Shown here in pieces: positions 56,466-64,000 of a DNA stretch of 64,000 bases. The notes under the pieces are model-generated. The model worked only from the letters and a program-made list of their open reading frames with translations, did no database searches and had not been told where the DNA came from. The translations under genes and the position numbers were made by a program. How positions within the stretch are numbered: the first letter of the stretch is position 1; every line of letters begins with the position of its first letter. Source of the DNA: Nocardia sp. NBC_00403 (lineage in GTDB: Bacteria > Actinomycetota > Actinomycetes > Mycobacteriales > Mycobacteriaceae); contig NZ_CP107939.1 of NCBI RefSeq assembly GCF_036046055.1, positions 4,836,001 to 4,900,000 on the forward strand, in the 5' to 3' direction.

Positions 56466-57509
56466 CTATCGCAATGTTCTGGTGAGTTCGACGACCCCAC
56501 CCTGAGTTTCGAGCCAGGCGAGGAATCCGGCGAGTCCGGTGTCGCGGTCCACGATCGGCCGGTAGCCGAAATCGCGTGCCGCGGCGCTGGTGTCGTAGGT
56601 CGCCGAGCGGGTCATCAACGCGACGGCGTAGCGCGACAACGGCGGCGACCACCGGGTCGCGACGGCCGGAATGCGCCAGACGGTCTCGATCACGTTCACT
56701 GAGGCCGCGAGTACGCGCGGGTTCGGTCGCCGCGTAGGCGGCCGATAGCCGAGATCCGTTGCAACGGACCCGAGGAACTCCCACACATTGGTCTGCTCGG
56801 TGTCGGCGATGAAGTACGCCTTGCCGCCGACCGCATCCGACTCGGCGGCCTTGATACAGGCATCGACGATATTGTCGACATGACACAGCGAAGCGAATAC
56901 AGCGCGGCCGTACGAGAGGTCGGGCAGTGTGCCTGTCGCGGTACGGCTCAACAACCGCACGATCGGACCCGACCGGTCACCTGCTCCCCAGATCGCCCGC
57001 GGGCGCAGCGCGCACGTGCGGAAACCCGGTGTGTCGGCAGCCGACACCGCACGTTCGGCCGCGGCCTTCGTCTCCGAATACAAGTTCAGATAACGCCGAG
57101 GATAGGGCAACGACTCGTCGACATCGATCAGGTCGCCGCCGTGGTAGTCCATCATTGCGCTCGGGCTGGAGATGAACACGAACCGCGAGGCTCCGCCGCG
57201 TCGCGCCGAATCGAGCAGCCGCTCGGTGGCCCGAACGTTCTCATCCCAGAACTGGTCCCGGGTGCCACGCTCGTCGACCCGTGCGGCACTGTGGAACACG
57301 ACATCGACGCCGCTGGTCGCCCGAATCAGTGAGGCCTTGTCGCCGAGGTCGCCGAGGATCACCTCTACCTCGGTGCGAGCTTCGCCGAGATCGGCCAGAT
57401 TGCTGGTGCGTCGCGCCAGAATCGCCACATCGTGCGCACCGTCCTCGACCAGCCTGCGTACCAGCGCACCACCGAGAAATCCGGACGCGCCGGTCACCAG
57501 TACTTTCAC
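56466..57509 (-). CDS. nltD: NAD(P)-dependent 2-alkyl-3-ketoacid reductase, OleD/NltD-like
   Basis: 347 residues from GTG 57509, with GGGAGGTG upstream, overlapping the previous stop by four bases (GTGA). Extended-SDR/3beta-HSD features: 'KVLVTGASGFLGGALVRRLVEDG', 'VVFHSAARVDERGTRDQFWDENVRATERLL', and YxxxK in 'YLNLYSETKAAAER'. In olefin and nocardiolactone pathways the orthologue reduces the beta-keto acid made by the thiolase pair to a beta-hydroxy acid. Confidence 0.85.
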   Translation of the reverse strand: MKVLVTGASGFLGGALVRRLVEDGAHDVAILARRTSNLADLGEARTEVEVILGDLGDKASLIRATSGVDVVFHSAARVDERGTRDQFWDENVRATERLLDSARRGGASRFVFISSPSAMMDYHGGDLIDVDESLPYPRRYLNLYSETKAAAERAVSAADTPGFRTCALRPRAIWGAGDRSGPIVRLLSRTATGTLPDLSYGRAVFASLCHVDNIVDACIKAAESDAVGGKAYFIADTEQTNVWEFLGSVATDLGYRPPTRRPNPRVLAASVNVIETVWRIPAVATRWSPPLSRYAVALMTRSATYDTSAAARDFGYRPIVDRDTGLAGFLAWLETQGGVVELTRTLR

Positions 57510-57778
57510 TGCATCACCTCCCGCGTCGCCCACCACGTCATTCCGAAGATCTGGGTCAGCACCGCGGTCTCCACTGCGGATCGGTCCGAACCCGCTGCCG
57601 CCCGCAGCGCCGCCGGAATCTGCGCCGCGTGCACCACGACACTGAGAAACAGATCGACCCACCACGCGGCCCGCAGCAGCCGGTTGCGTGGTGCCCTGTC
57701 GGTGGCCGCCGCCACGACGCCGGCGGCGAGGTACAGCCAGCCGAGCACTGGAATCGACCGCAACATCATGGTTTTCAT
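57506..57778 (-). CDS. Small membrane protein inside the nlt operon, unknown
   Basis: 90 residues from ATG 57778, overlapping nltC's stop by four bases and nltD's start by four bases. Three hydrophobic segments: 'SIPVLGWLYLAAGVVAAATD', 'LLRAAWWVDLFLSVVVHAAQI' and 'AVETAVLTQIFGMTWWATRE'. The layout suggests a small three-helix membrane protein of the DUF-type found beside lipid-modifying enzymes. It is not part of the minimal oleABCD or nltABCD set. Confidence 0.75.
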   Translation of the reverse strand: MKTMMLRSIPVLGWLYLAAGVVAAATDRAPRNRLLRAAWWVDLFLSVVVHAAQIPAALRAAAGSDRSAVETAVLTQIFGMTWWATREVMQ

Positions 57779-59445
57779 CGGGACCCCACCTTCTCGGCCG
57801 CCCAGGCCGCCAGCTGTTCGCGCCCGATCTTCGCGTTGTGGCGAATGTCGACCGGGAACCCCGGGTGCACTAGGAAATCGGCGATTTCCCGGGTGAGTTC
57901 GGACTCCGCGGCCAACATCCGCAACTCCGAGGCAACCGATACCGCATCGGTGCCCGGCGTCGTTTCGACACACAGCACCGGCCGTTGTGCGCCGGACTCG
58001 CCGACGCCGACCAGAGCTGTCCGGGCCACGCCCACAACGGTGTTGAAGATCTGCTCGACCTGAACGGTGAACATCGGCCCGTTCGCGGTGACCACGCGTT
58101 GGCTCTTGCGTCCGCAGAACCAGATTCGCCCGTGGTCATCGATCCAGGCCAAATCCCCGGTGCGGTGCCAGATCACGGCGCCATCGACGATCTTGCCCGC
58201 GGCGTTGGCCGACTCCGGCCAGTAATAGTGCGTGCTGACGTTCGGGCCGGAGACGACGAGCTCACCGATGCCTCGGGAGGTTTCGAGCTCACCGGCCAGC
58301 TCCTCGACCCGAGCCCAAGTCGGAATCGGTGCATCGGTGATCGCGACCAATCGTGCGTTCACCCGGTCGGCCGGCCTGCCGATGCAGGTGCCTGCACCGC
58401 GATGGGCGCGAGCGACGAGGCCGTCCAACAGTTCCCTGGATTCGATGGTGGACATGGGCAGCGCCTCGGTGGACCCGTAGCCCGCATAGACCAGGACGTC
58501 CTCGCGCAACACCTTCCGCAGCCCGGCAATGCACCAGTCGGGCACCGGAGCGCCGCCGGAATAGATGCTGCCCAAGGTCGGCAGCTCGACCGCGTGTTCC
58601 TCGAGATATCGCAGCAGCGGGATGAGTAGGGCCGGGGAGGCGAACATGGTCCGCACCCCGAACTTCGCGATCGCGTCGACGACCTGGGCCGGATCGGTCG
58701 AACCGACCTTGCTCGGGATGAGTGGCGGTAGGACACAACGGGATCCGAGCAGCAGATCGAGAATGCCGACCAGCGGCAGGGTGATCAGTGAGGTGTCCGG
58801 CGTGATGTGGCCGCGTGCCGCATCCACCTGCTCGATCATCGAGGCCAGGTTGCCGTGCGTGAGTTCGACTGCTTTGGCCGGACCCGTACTGCCGGTGGTG
58901 AATCCGATGACCAGCACTTCATCGGCAGCAGCGGGCGTGCGCGGCTGCGCGACCCCGGTGGGCCTGTGCTCCCAGTCCCGCAACGTCGGGCCGCCCCAGA
59001 ACCAGCGCTTGCCGACGGTCAGGGTGGTACGCACCCGCCGGAAGCTGCGCCGGAACAACACGCGCAAGGCCTGTGCCTGCGGAATGCCGATGAACGCCTC
59101 GGCGTCGACCGCGCGCAAGCATCGCAACATCTTTCGAACACCCATGCCGGGATCGATCACCACCGGGACTGCACCGATCTTCAACAGTCCGAACAGGATC
59201 GCGTACAACTCGGGACTCGGTAGCACCAGCACGATGGTGTGGGTGCCGTGCGTGACACCCGCCACGGTCAGCCGTTCGGCGATCGCGTCGGACCAGTCGT
59301 CGAGCTCACGGTAGGTGAGGTGCCGATAGGCGGGCAAGCCATCGGGATTCTGCCCGTCAGGGTAGATCACCGCTTGACGATCCGGTTCCGTGCGCGCAAA
59401 CGCACGGAACCGGTCGATGGCTTCCCAATAGGTCGCCATTGTCAC
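57775..59445 (-). CDS. nltC: AMP-dependent beta-lactone synthetase, OleC/NltC-like
   Basis: 556 residues from GTG 59445, overlapping the nltB stop by four bases; ATG 59439 is an alternative. ANL-superfamily motifs: A3 'TTGSTGPAKAVELTHGNL' (~183-200), 'YAGYGSTEALPMSTIE', 'WHRTGDLAWIDDHGRIWFCGRKSQRVVTANG' and the C-terminal 'RHNAKIGREQLAAWA'. OleC-type enzymes adenylate a beta-hydroxy acid and close it to a beta-lactone. The 'FCGRKSQRV' hinge with CGRK is OleC-like. No OleB decarboxylase is encoded here, so the lactone should be the product. Confidence 0.85.
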   Translation of the reverse strand: MTMATYWEAIDRFRAFARTEPDRQAVIYPDGQNPDGLPAYRHLTYRELDDWSDAIAERLTVAGVTHGTHTIVLVLPSPELYAILFGLLKIGAVPVVIDPGMGVRKMLRCLRAVDAEAFIGIPQAQALRVLFRRSFRRVRTTLTVGKRWFWGGPTLRDWEHRPTGVAQPRTPAAADEVLVIGFTTGSTGPAKAVELTHGNLASMIEQVDAARGHITPDTSLITLPLVGILDLLLGSRCVLPPLIPSKVGSTDPAQVVDAIAKFGVRTMFASPALLIPLLRYLEEHAVELPTLGSIYSGGAPVPDWCIAGLRKVLREDVLVYAGYGSTEALPMSTIESRELLDGLVARAHRGAGTCIGRPADRVNARLVAITDAPIPTWARVEELAGELETSRGIGELVVSGPNVSTHYYWPESANAAGKIVDGAVIWHRTGDLAWIDDHGRIWFCGRKSQRVVTANGPMFTVQVEQIFNTVVGVARTALVGVGESGAQRPVLCVETTPGTDAVSVASELRMLAAESELTREIADFLVHPGFPVDIRHNAKIGREQLAAWAAEKVGSR

Positions 59446-60356
59446 GCGGGCGCCCCCACCAGCGCGGGCAACCGGTACAGCGTCGCTGCCGCCGATGGGC
59501 CTGCGCCCGCCGCAACGAACAACAGATACGTATATCCGCGCAGCGTGTCCTCGGCGACGGCCCTGTCGTAGGCCAGCGGTAGTGCCGCGGTATGCGGGTC
59601 ACCATCGGTGAGATCTGGTCTCCGCACGGAATCCGCCGCGATACCGAGGTCTTCGGCGATGCGCAGCGGGAAAGTCGCGCTCGGCGTCGATGCGATGAGT
59701 GCCATGCCGGAAAGATCGGTGAGCCCGGCCTCGGTCAACGCGGACCGCGCGGCCTCCAATGCCGTCTCGAGCAGTCGATCCTCGAAACCTTCCTCCCGCA
59801 CAACCGTCATCAGGCCGCGGCCGACCGAGCCCATGGTCGCGGTGTCCACATAGGCCTCGACGGCCGGGGCGCCCGCACCCATGGCGGTGTGCACAGGGCC
59901 GAACCCGTCGGGCTCGTCGGTGTGCTCGAGCAGCAGCGCCGCGCCTGCGGTGGCGTAGGGGAATTCGTCGTCGGCGATCGACCTGGTCTGAGACGGATGC
60001 GTGTCGCCCGAGACGATCAGCACGTGTTCGGCGCTGCCGGACTCCAGGATGGAGCTCGCCACCTGGACGGCGTTGAGCACGCCGACGGCACCGTTCATCA
60101 GGTCGAAGGAGAATGTCCGCGGATCGTCGTTGCCGTATTCCAGGCCGATGCCTGCGGCCTTCTGGATCAACGCGGAGACCGCCGGTTCCACGGTGTTGGA
60201 GTCACGGAAAATGCCGGCATTGATGAGCACGCCGACCTGATCGGGCCGAACCTCCACCCGCTCGAGACTCTGCCTCGCGGCGCGACCGCTGTTCTCCACA
60301 ATGCTGTGGGTGTCGGCCGCCCGGCTGATTCCGGTGGATTTGATGCGCACGCCCAT
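59442..60356 (-). CDS. nltB: Thiolase-fold OleA/KASIII homologue lacking the catalytic Cys, NltB-like
   Basis: 304 residues from ATG 60356, eight bases after the nltA stop. The KASIII fold is recognisable ('AAGIGLEYG', 'VLNAVQVASSILESGSAEHVLIVSGDTHPSQT', 'FPYATAGAALLLEHTDE'). The nucleophile position reads 'DLMNGAVG' (Gly at ~89) instead of NAC(A/S)G. It therefore cannot form an acyl-enzyme and probably partners NltA, as described for nocardiolactone thiolase pairs. Confidence 0.82.
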   Translation of the reverse strand: MGVRIKSTGISRAADTHSIVENSGRAARQSLERVEVRPDQVGVLINAGIFRDSNTVEPAVSALIQKAAGIGLEYGNDDPRTFSFDLMNGAVGVLNAVQVASSILESGSAEHVLIVSGDTHPSQTRSIADDEFPYATAGAALLLEHTDEPDGFGPVHTAMGAGAPAVEAYVDTATMGSVGRGLMTVVREEGFEDRLLETALEAARSALTEAGLTDLSGMALIASTPSATFPLRIAEDLGIAADSVRRPDLTDGDPHTAALPLAYDRAVAEDTLRGYTYLLFVAAGAGPSAAATLYRLPALVGAPA

Positions 60357-60364
60357 GGCTGACC

Positions 60365-61414
60365 TCAGACCTTCAAGGAGGAGATGGTGGTGGACAGGAA
60401 GCCGGTCACGATGCCGGAGGCAGCGGGGAACATCAACAGCTTTGTGCCCGCCGGGATGTTCTGCTCGCTCAGTTGGTCGTGCAGCACGATGAAGTGCGAA
60501 GTGGTGGAAGTGTTTCCGTACTTCTCGATGACCCGCAGATCCGGTGGCATCGGGTGCCCGAACTCGCGCTCGCAGATCGCGTTCATCCATGGAATCGCGG
60601 CAGCGCCGAACTGATGGTGGATGACGTAGTCGAAGTTCTCGTCGGCGAAGGTGCGGCCCTGGGATTCGAGGTAGTTGCGCTGGCTGTCGGTGCCGAGCAG
60701 GAACCGATCCTCGTTGTGCATCTTGCGGTTGTCGGTGTATAGGGCGACACCCTGGCTCTTGTCGCTCGGCATGCCGAGGCATAGATGTGAGTACTCCGAG
60801 GCCGTCATCAGCTCGATGTAGTGGATCTTGTCGGCGTCGTCGACCGCCTGGTCCAGCACGATGGCGGCGCCGGAATCGCCGACCGAGAGCGAGGCGAACT
60901 GCAGATCGTATTTCTCGGAAATCTCGGCGACCGCAGTATCGGAGATAGGAGTAATCGCCTCGCCGCTTACCACCATGCCATTGCGGACGGCACCGGAACG
61001 GATCATTCGATCGAGTATGTAGGTTCCGGTGAGCATGCCGGCACAGGCGTTGGAAACGTCGAAAGTAATTGCTTTCTTCGCACCGATTCGCTTGCCTATC
61101 GCCGAGGCGAACGATGGCTCCATGTACATGCGGGTGGCGTTCTTGCTACGGGTGATCGACGTCGAGATGATGATGTCGAGGTCCGCTGCAGAGTACTGTG
61201 ACCTGGAAAGACAGTCTTCCACGGCATTGAGGGCAATGGTGAAGGAGTCCTCGTAGCTCTCCGGTCGAGTGTCGTGTACACGACGTTCTTTGACTCCCGT
61301 GATTTTTTCGAGATCGAATGAAGGTGGCTCCCTCAGTCGTGAGATCAGCTCCTTGGTTGTGACGATATTCGAAGGGAGATACGCGCCGATGGATTCGAAC
61401 CGAGAATGCGACAC
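60365..61414 (-). CDS. nltA: Thiolase-fold Claisen-condensing enzyme, OleA/NltA-like
   Basis: 349 residues, GTG start at 61414 with AGGAG six bases upstream. The catalytic triad is present: C124 in 'FDVSNACAGMLTG', His in 'VIHHQFGAAAIPW' (266/267) and N301 in 'EKYGNTSTTSHF'. OleA-type enzymes join two acyl-CoA chains by non-decarboxylative Claisen condensation. It is the first gene of a seven-gene operon. Confidence 0.87.
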   Translation of the reverse strand: MSHSRFESIGAYLPSNIVTTKELISRLREPPSFDLEKITGVKERRVHDTRPESYEDSFTIALNAVEDCLSRSQYSAADLDIIISTSITRSKNATRMYMEPSFASAIGKRIGAKKAITFDVSNACAGMLTGTYILDRMIRSGAVRNGMVVSGEAITPISDTAVAEISEKYDLQFASLSVGDSGAAIVLDQAVDDADKIHYIELMTASEYSHLCLGMPSDKSQGVALYTDNRKMHNEDRFLLGTDSQRNYLESQGRTFADENFDYVIHHQFGAAAIPWMNAICEREFGHPMPPDLRVIEKYGNTSTTSHFIVLHDQLSEQNIPAGTKLLMFPAASGIVTGFLSTTISSLKV

Positions 61415-61570
61415 TTGCGCTCCTGGAAATCGTTGACAGATACGTTCCGGATCTTCTCTGATCTTCGGTGCTGCGGAACATTACCCGACGGTAACTACCA
61501 ATGGGTATACGCACTGTGCGTGAATCCTTCTGGGACAGTTGATTTTTGAGGGTATCTGTACCCTGAAGTA
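61415..61570 (-). promoter_or_regulatory. nlt operon promoter region with two dyads
   Basis: This stretch is AT-richer than its surroundings. It contains AGGGTA-TCTG-TACCCT (61549-61564) and ACGCA-CTG-TGCGT (61509-61521), both perfect short inverted repeats of the kind bound by regulators. No cognate regulator is adjacent; the closest is the truncated TetR gene at the right edge. Confidence 0.4.
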
Positions 61571-62088
61571 TCATAAACTTTCGATCAACTGGCTATGGCG
61601 AATCATGGTGATCGTCACGTCATTAGAGCCTGCGTGTGCTGACGCATCGGGCGAATTTCGCTCCGCTCCGGACTTCGTGGCGAATGGATGGCTAATGCCT
61701 GTTTCGTCGGGTGTTCGGGGGGCCGGCGGGAGTGGTAGCGGGGCGACTGTGAGTGACTTCACTACGGGTCCTCGACATCCGGACCGATCGGTTTCGGTCG
61801 ACTGCCCAGCTGTTCAATCATCAACTACGTTGTGGCCGAAGCCAACCCGTCGCCGTGCCGGCGCAGGCGGTCCTGCTGGCCCCAACTCCGACCCCCTCGC
61901 ATGCGCGCAAAAGCGCAGTGGCACCCTTGTGCTTCGGCGCCACTGCTTTCTGGAGTGAGTCTGGGACGACGGGAGTTTCCGCCCAGGGCCGACTGATCCG
62001 AAAATGCCGGTCCAGCCGTAGGCTGGAAATACTGTCGGCGCGCGCCGCGGCGTAGCGCCGGAACCGCCGATGACGGAGGACGAGATCC
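61571..62088. other. 518-base gap with an orphan hairpin and a dyad
   Basis: No convincing gene. A compound hairpin spans 61910-61949: outer arms GCAGTGGC/GCCACTGC, inner GCAC-CCTT-GTGC, flanked by AAAGC and GCTTT. On the minus strand it is followed by a T-run (GCGCTTTTGCG), so it could be a terminator or part of a small RNA. CCAGCC-GTA-GGCTGG (62012-62026), about 60 bases before the monooxygenase gene, is a possible operator. Confidence 0.4.
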
Positions 62089-63582
62089 ATGACGATCGCG
62101 GGCGAGCACGTCGATGTGCTCATTGTCGGTGCCGGGTTGTCCGGCATCGGTGCAGCTCACCACCTGCAGCGGGCATTTCCGCGACGGACCTACACCGTCC
62201 TGGAGAGCCGTGACGCGATCGGCGGCACCTGGGATCTGTTCCGCTATCCAGGAATTCGCTCCGATTCGGATATGTACACCCTCGGCTACCGGTTCCGGCC
62301 GTGGCTGGGGGAGCAGGCGATCGCCGACGGCGACGACATCCTCCACTATGTGCGCGACACCGCCGCCGAGGCCGGAATCGATCGGCACATCAGGTTCGGT
62401 CATCGGGCGGTCCGCGCCGAATGGTCCTCGACCGACAACCACTGGACTGTGCAGGCCGAACGCACCGGCACCCGGGAAATCGTCACGTTCACCGCCGGGT
62501 TCCTGATGTGCTGCTCCGGCTACTACCGCTACGACGAGGCCTACACGCCGGATTTCGCGGGCGTCGAACGCTTCGCGGGCCCGGTCGTCCACCCGCAGCA
62601 CTGGCCCGACACACTCGATGTGGCAGGCAAGCGGATCGTGCTGATCGGCAGCGGCGCCACCGCCGTCACCCTCGCTCCCGCGCTCACCGCGCAGGGTGCG
62701 CACGTGACCATGCTGCAGCGCTCGCCGAGCTACATCCTCTCCGCGCCCGCACGCGACGATCTGGCCGTCCGGGTGCGCAAATACCTGCCCGCCCGTGCCG
62801 CCTATGCGGTCGCGCGCGGCAAGAACATCGCGCTGTCGACGGCGATTTATCAACTGTGCCAACGATATCCGAAGGCCATGCGCAAACGGATCCGAGGGTG
62901 GCAGCAACGTTGGCTGCCCCCAGGTTACGACATCGACACCCACTTCACCCCGAGCTACAACCCGTGGGATCAACGACTGTGCCTGGCTCCCAACGGCGAT
63001 TTCTTCCGTGCCATCCGCAAGGGTGAGCTCGACGTCGTCACCGATCGGGTCGACACCTTCACCGAGACCGGCCTGACGCTCGCCTCGGGCGCGACCCTGG
63101 ACGCCGACATCGTCATCACCGCGACCGGGCTCAATTTGCTTGCCTTCGGCGGGATGGATCTGGTGGTGGACGGCCGCCCGCTGACGCTGTCGGACCACAT
63201 GGCCTACAAAGCGATGATGCTGTCGGATGTGCCGAACTTCGCCTACATCATCGGCTACACCAATGCCTCGTGGACGCTCAAGGCGGACCTGGTCTGTGAA
63301 TACGTCGTACGCCTACTACGTCACATGGACACCCGCGGCTACACGAGGTGTACGCCGGTGCGCGATCCGTCGGTCGGTGCCGCACCGCTGTTCGTGAACT
63401 TCAACCCAGGCTATGTGCAGCGTGCGGCAAGCCAGTTTCCGATCCAAGGGACCAGGGCGCCGTGGCGGCTCCGGATGAACTATCTGCGTGACGTGGTTGC
63501 CCTTCGGCACGGCAAGATCACCGACAGCGCCATGAGCTTTGCCAGGGCGCAGCGGCTGGATGTGGTGTCGACCGAGGGGTAG
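62089..63582 (+). CDS. Flavin-containing (Baeyer-Villiger-type) monooxygenase, EtaA-like
   Basis: 497 residues, with GGAGGACGAG before the ATG. FAD motif 'DVLIVGAGLSGIGAAHHLQ', 'AIGGTWDLFRYPGIRSDSDMYTLGY', the BVMO fingerprint-like 'FAGPVVHPQHWPDTLDVAGKR' (FxGxxxHxxxW) and NADPH motif 'VLIGSGATAVTLAPAL'. Group resembles EtaA/EthA, which oxidises ketones and activates ethionamide. The substrate is unknown. Confidence 0.92.
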   Translation: MTIAGEHVDVLIVGAGLSGIGAAHHLQRAFPRRTYTVLESRDAIGGTWDLFRYPGIRSDSDMYTLGYRFRPWLGEQAIADGDDILHYVRDTAAEAGIDRHIRFGHRAVRAEWSSTDNHWTVQAERTGTREIVTFTAGFLMCCSGYYRYDEAYTPDFAGVERFAGPVVHPQHWPDTLDVAGKRIVLIGSGATAVTLAPALTAQGAHVTMLQRSPSYILSAPARDDLAVRVRKYLPARAAYAVARGKNIALSTAIYQLCQRYPKAMRKRIRGWQQRWLPPGYDIDTHFTPSYNPWDQRLCLAPNGDFFRAIRKGELDVVTDRVDTFTETGLTLASGATLDADIVITATGLNLLAFGGMDLVVDGRPLTLSDHMAYKAMMLSDVPNFAYIIGYTNASWTLKADLVCEYVVRLLRHMDTRGYTRCTPVRDPSVGAAPLFVNFNPGYVQRAASQFPIQGTRAPWRLRMNYLRDVVALRHGKITDSAMSFARAQRLDVVSTEG

Positions 63583-63587
63583 TCGGG

Positions 63588-64000
63588 TCAGTTCGTGGAG
63601 GGATCGGACACCGCGGCCGAGGATCTGGCGGCAGCGATGTTGCGAATCACGCTGGTCGCATGGTCGTCGAACCGTTTCTGCGGCATGTCGATGGTCCCGT
63701 CCAGCCATGGGCGGTACATGTAGGCCATCGCTCCGAAGATGGCGTTCGAGTTCAGGGCATTGTCCAAGGAATCCGGCGCGGGCTGTCCGTCGGTGCCCGG
63801 TCCGATCGTCCAGGCGATCGGGGTGGTGAACTGCTCGATCAGCTCGTTGCCTCGCTCGCCGAGCACCCGCCTGGCCTGCGATTCGACGAACATGATCCGA
63901 CCGCGTCGCCGATCTTCCACCAGGTAGTCGGTAAACGCCGAAATGGCGTGGCGGAATAGCTTTTCGGGTTCGGGCGGTGCGGTGGCCAACGCGGCGAGTA
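63588..64000 (-). CDS. TetR-family regulator, C-terminal part (5' end outside window)
   Basis: The C-terminal 137 residues are visible; the N-terminal HTH is beyond the right edge. 'EKLFRHAISAFTDYLVEDRRRGRIMFVESQARRVLGERGNELIEQF' and 'NALNSNAIFGAMAYMYRPWLDG' match TetR ligand-binding domains. It converges on the monooxygenase gene. An EthR-like relation is conceivable but unproven. Confidence 0.7.
   Translation of the reverse strand, partial: LAALATAPPEPEKLFRHAISAFTDYLVEDRRRGRIMFVESQARRVLGERGNELIEQFTTPIAWTIGPGTDGQPAPDSLDNALNSNAIFGAMAYMYRPWLDGTIDMPQKRFDDHATSVIRNIAAARSSAAVSDPSTN

Noticed and set aside
61389..61400. GGATTCGAACC, resembling a tRNA T-loop
   Set aside because: It lies inside the first codons of nltA, and no acceptor, D or anticodon stems can be built around it.

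Overview
This 64 kb window is high-GC, densely coding actinobacterial chromosome, most likely from Nocardia or a very close relative in the Mycobacteriales. Four things point there: a gene order matching the M. tuberculosis Rv1841c-Rv1854c block (hemolysin, guaB1, M56 peptidase, BlaI regulator, hotdog thioesterase, ureABC, ureFGD, ndh); IdeR-type iron boxes; a rifamycin-associated element (RAE) ahead of rifamycin-resistance genes; and a two-thiolase beta-lactone locus of the nocardiolactone (nlt) type. No rRNA, tRNA, CRISPR array, insertion sequence or prophage was seen.

Layout. 1-7.7 kb (minus strand): truncated CNNM/CBS 'hemolysin', guaB1, a DMT transporter, a DEAD-box helicase and the BlaR-like/BlaI-like pair. 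The gap between the hemolysin gene and guaB1 holds a possible structured leader, a long inverted repeat, a G-quadruplex motif and two decayed tandem copies of the guaB1 3' end. 7.7-12.9 kb: a ferric-siderophore ABC importer behind an IdeR box, a divergent unknown gene, an F420/PPOX-type oxidoreductase, and a monooxygenase-like gene preceded by a tiny ORF with a strong ribosome binding site. 13.0-16.6 kb: RAE, rifamycin glycosyltransferase (rgt) and helR, closed by a strong terminator. 16.7-31.1 kb: membrane phosphoesterase, thioesterase and the urease operon. The urease operon is split: ureABC and ureFGD are separated by about 7.4 kb holding a YbaB-family protein, SGNH hydrolase, O-methyltransferase, quinone reductase, a TetR/MFS pair and an SDR.

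31.3-46.2 kb: secreted protein, type II NADH dehydrogenase, cytochrome P450, a penicillin-recognising serine hydrolase and recC-recB-recD. 46.3-48.5 kb: a probable DNA-alkylation-response cluster (small sigma factor, Ogt methyltransferase, 2OG-Fe(II) oxygenase, stand-alone Ada zinc domain). 48.5-53.1 kb: MFS exporter with divergent AraC regulator, two GNAT acetyltransferases, a DUF3558-like lipoprotein and its partner, and a gene remnant.

53.1-61.4 kb (minus strand): a seven-gene, mostly overlapping operon running nltA, nltB, nltC, a small membrane protein, nltD, a PapA/condensation-type acyltransferase and an MMPL transporter. I infer a pathway from fatty acyl-CoA condensation through beta-hydroxy acid to a beta-lactone, with acylation and export steps added downstream. 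The window ends with a Baeyer-Villiger-type flavin monooxygenase and a truncated TetR regulator.

The most interesting points are the extended nlt operon, rgt and helR sharing one RAE, the guaB1 tail repeat, the alternative-stem leader upstream of the hemolysin gene, and the self-contained alkylation-repair cluster with a split Ada.
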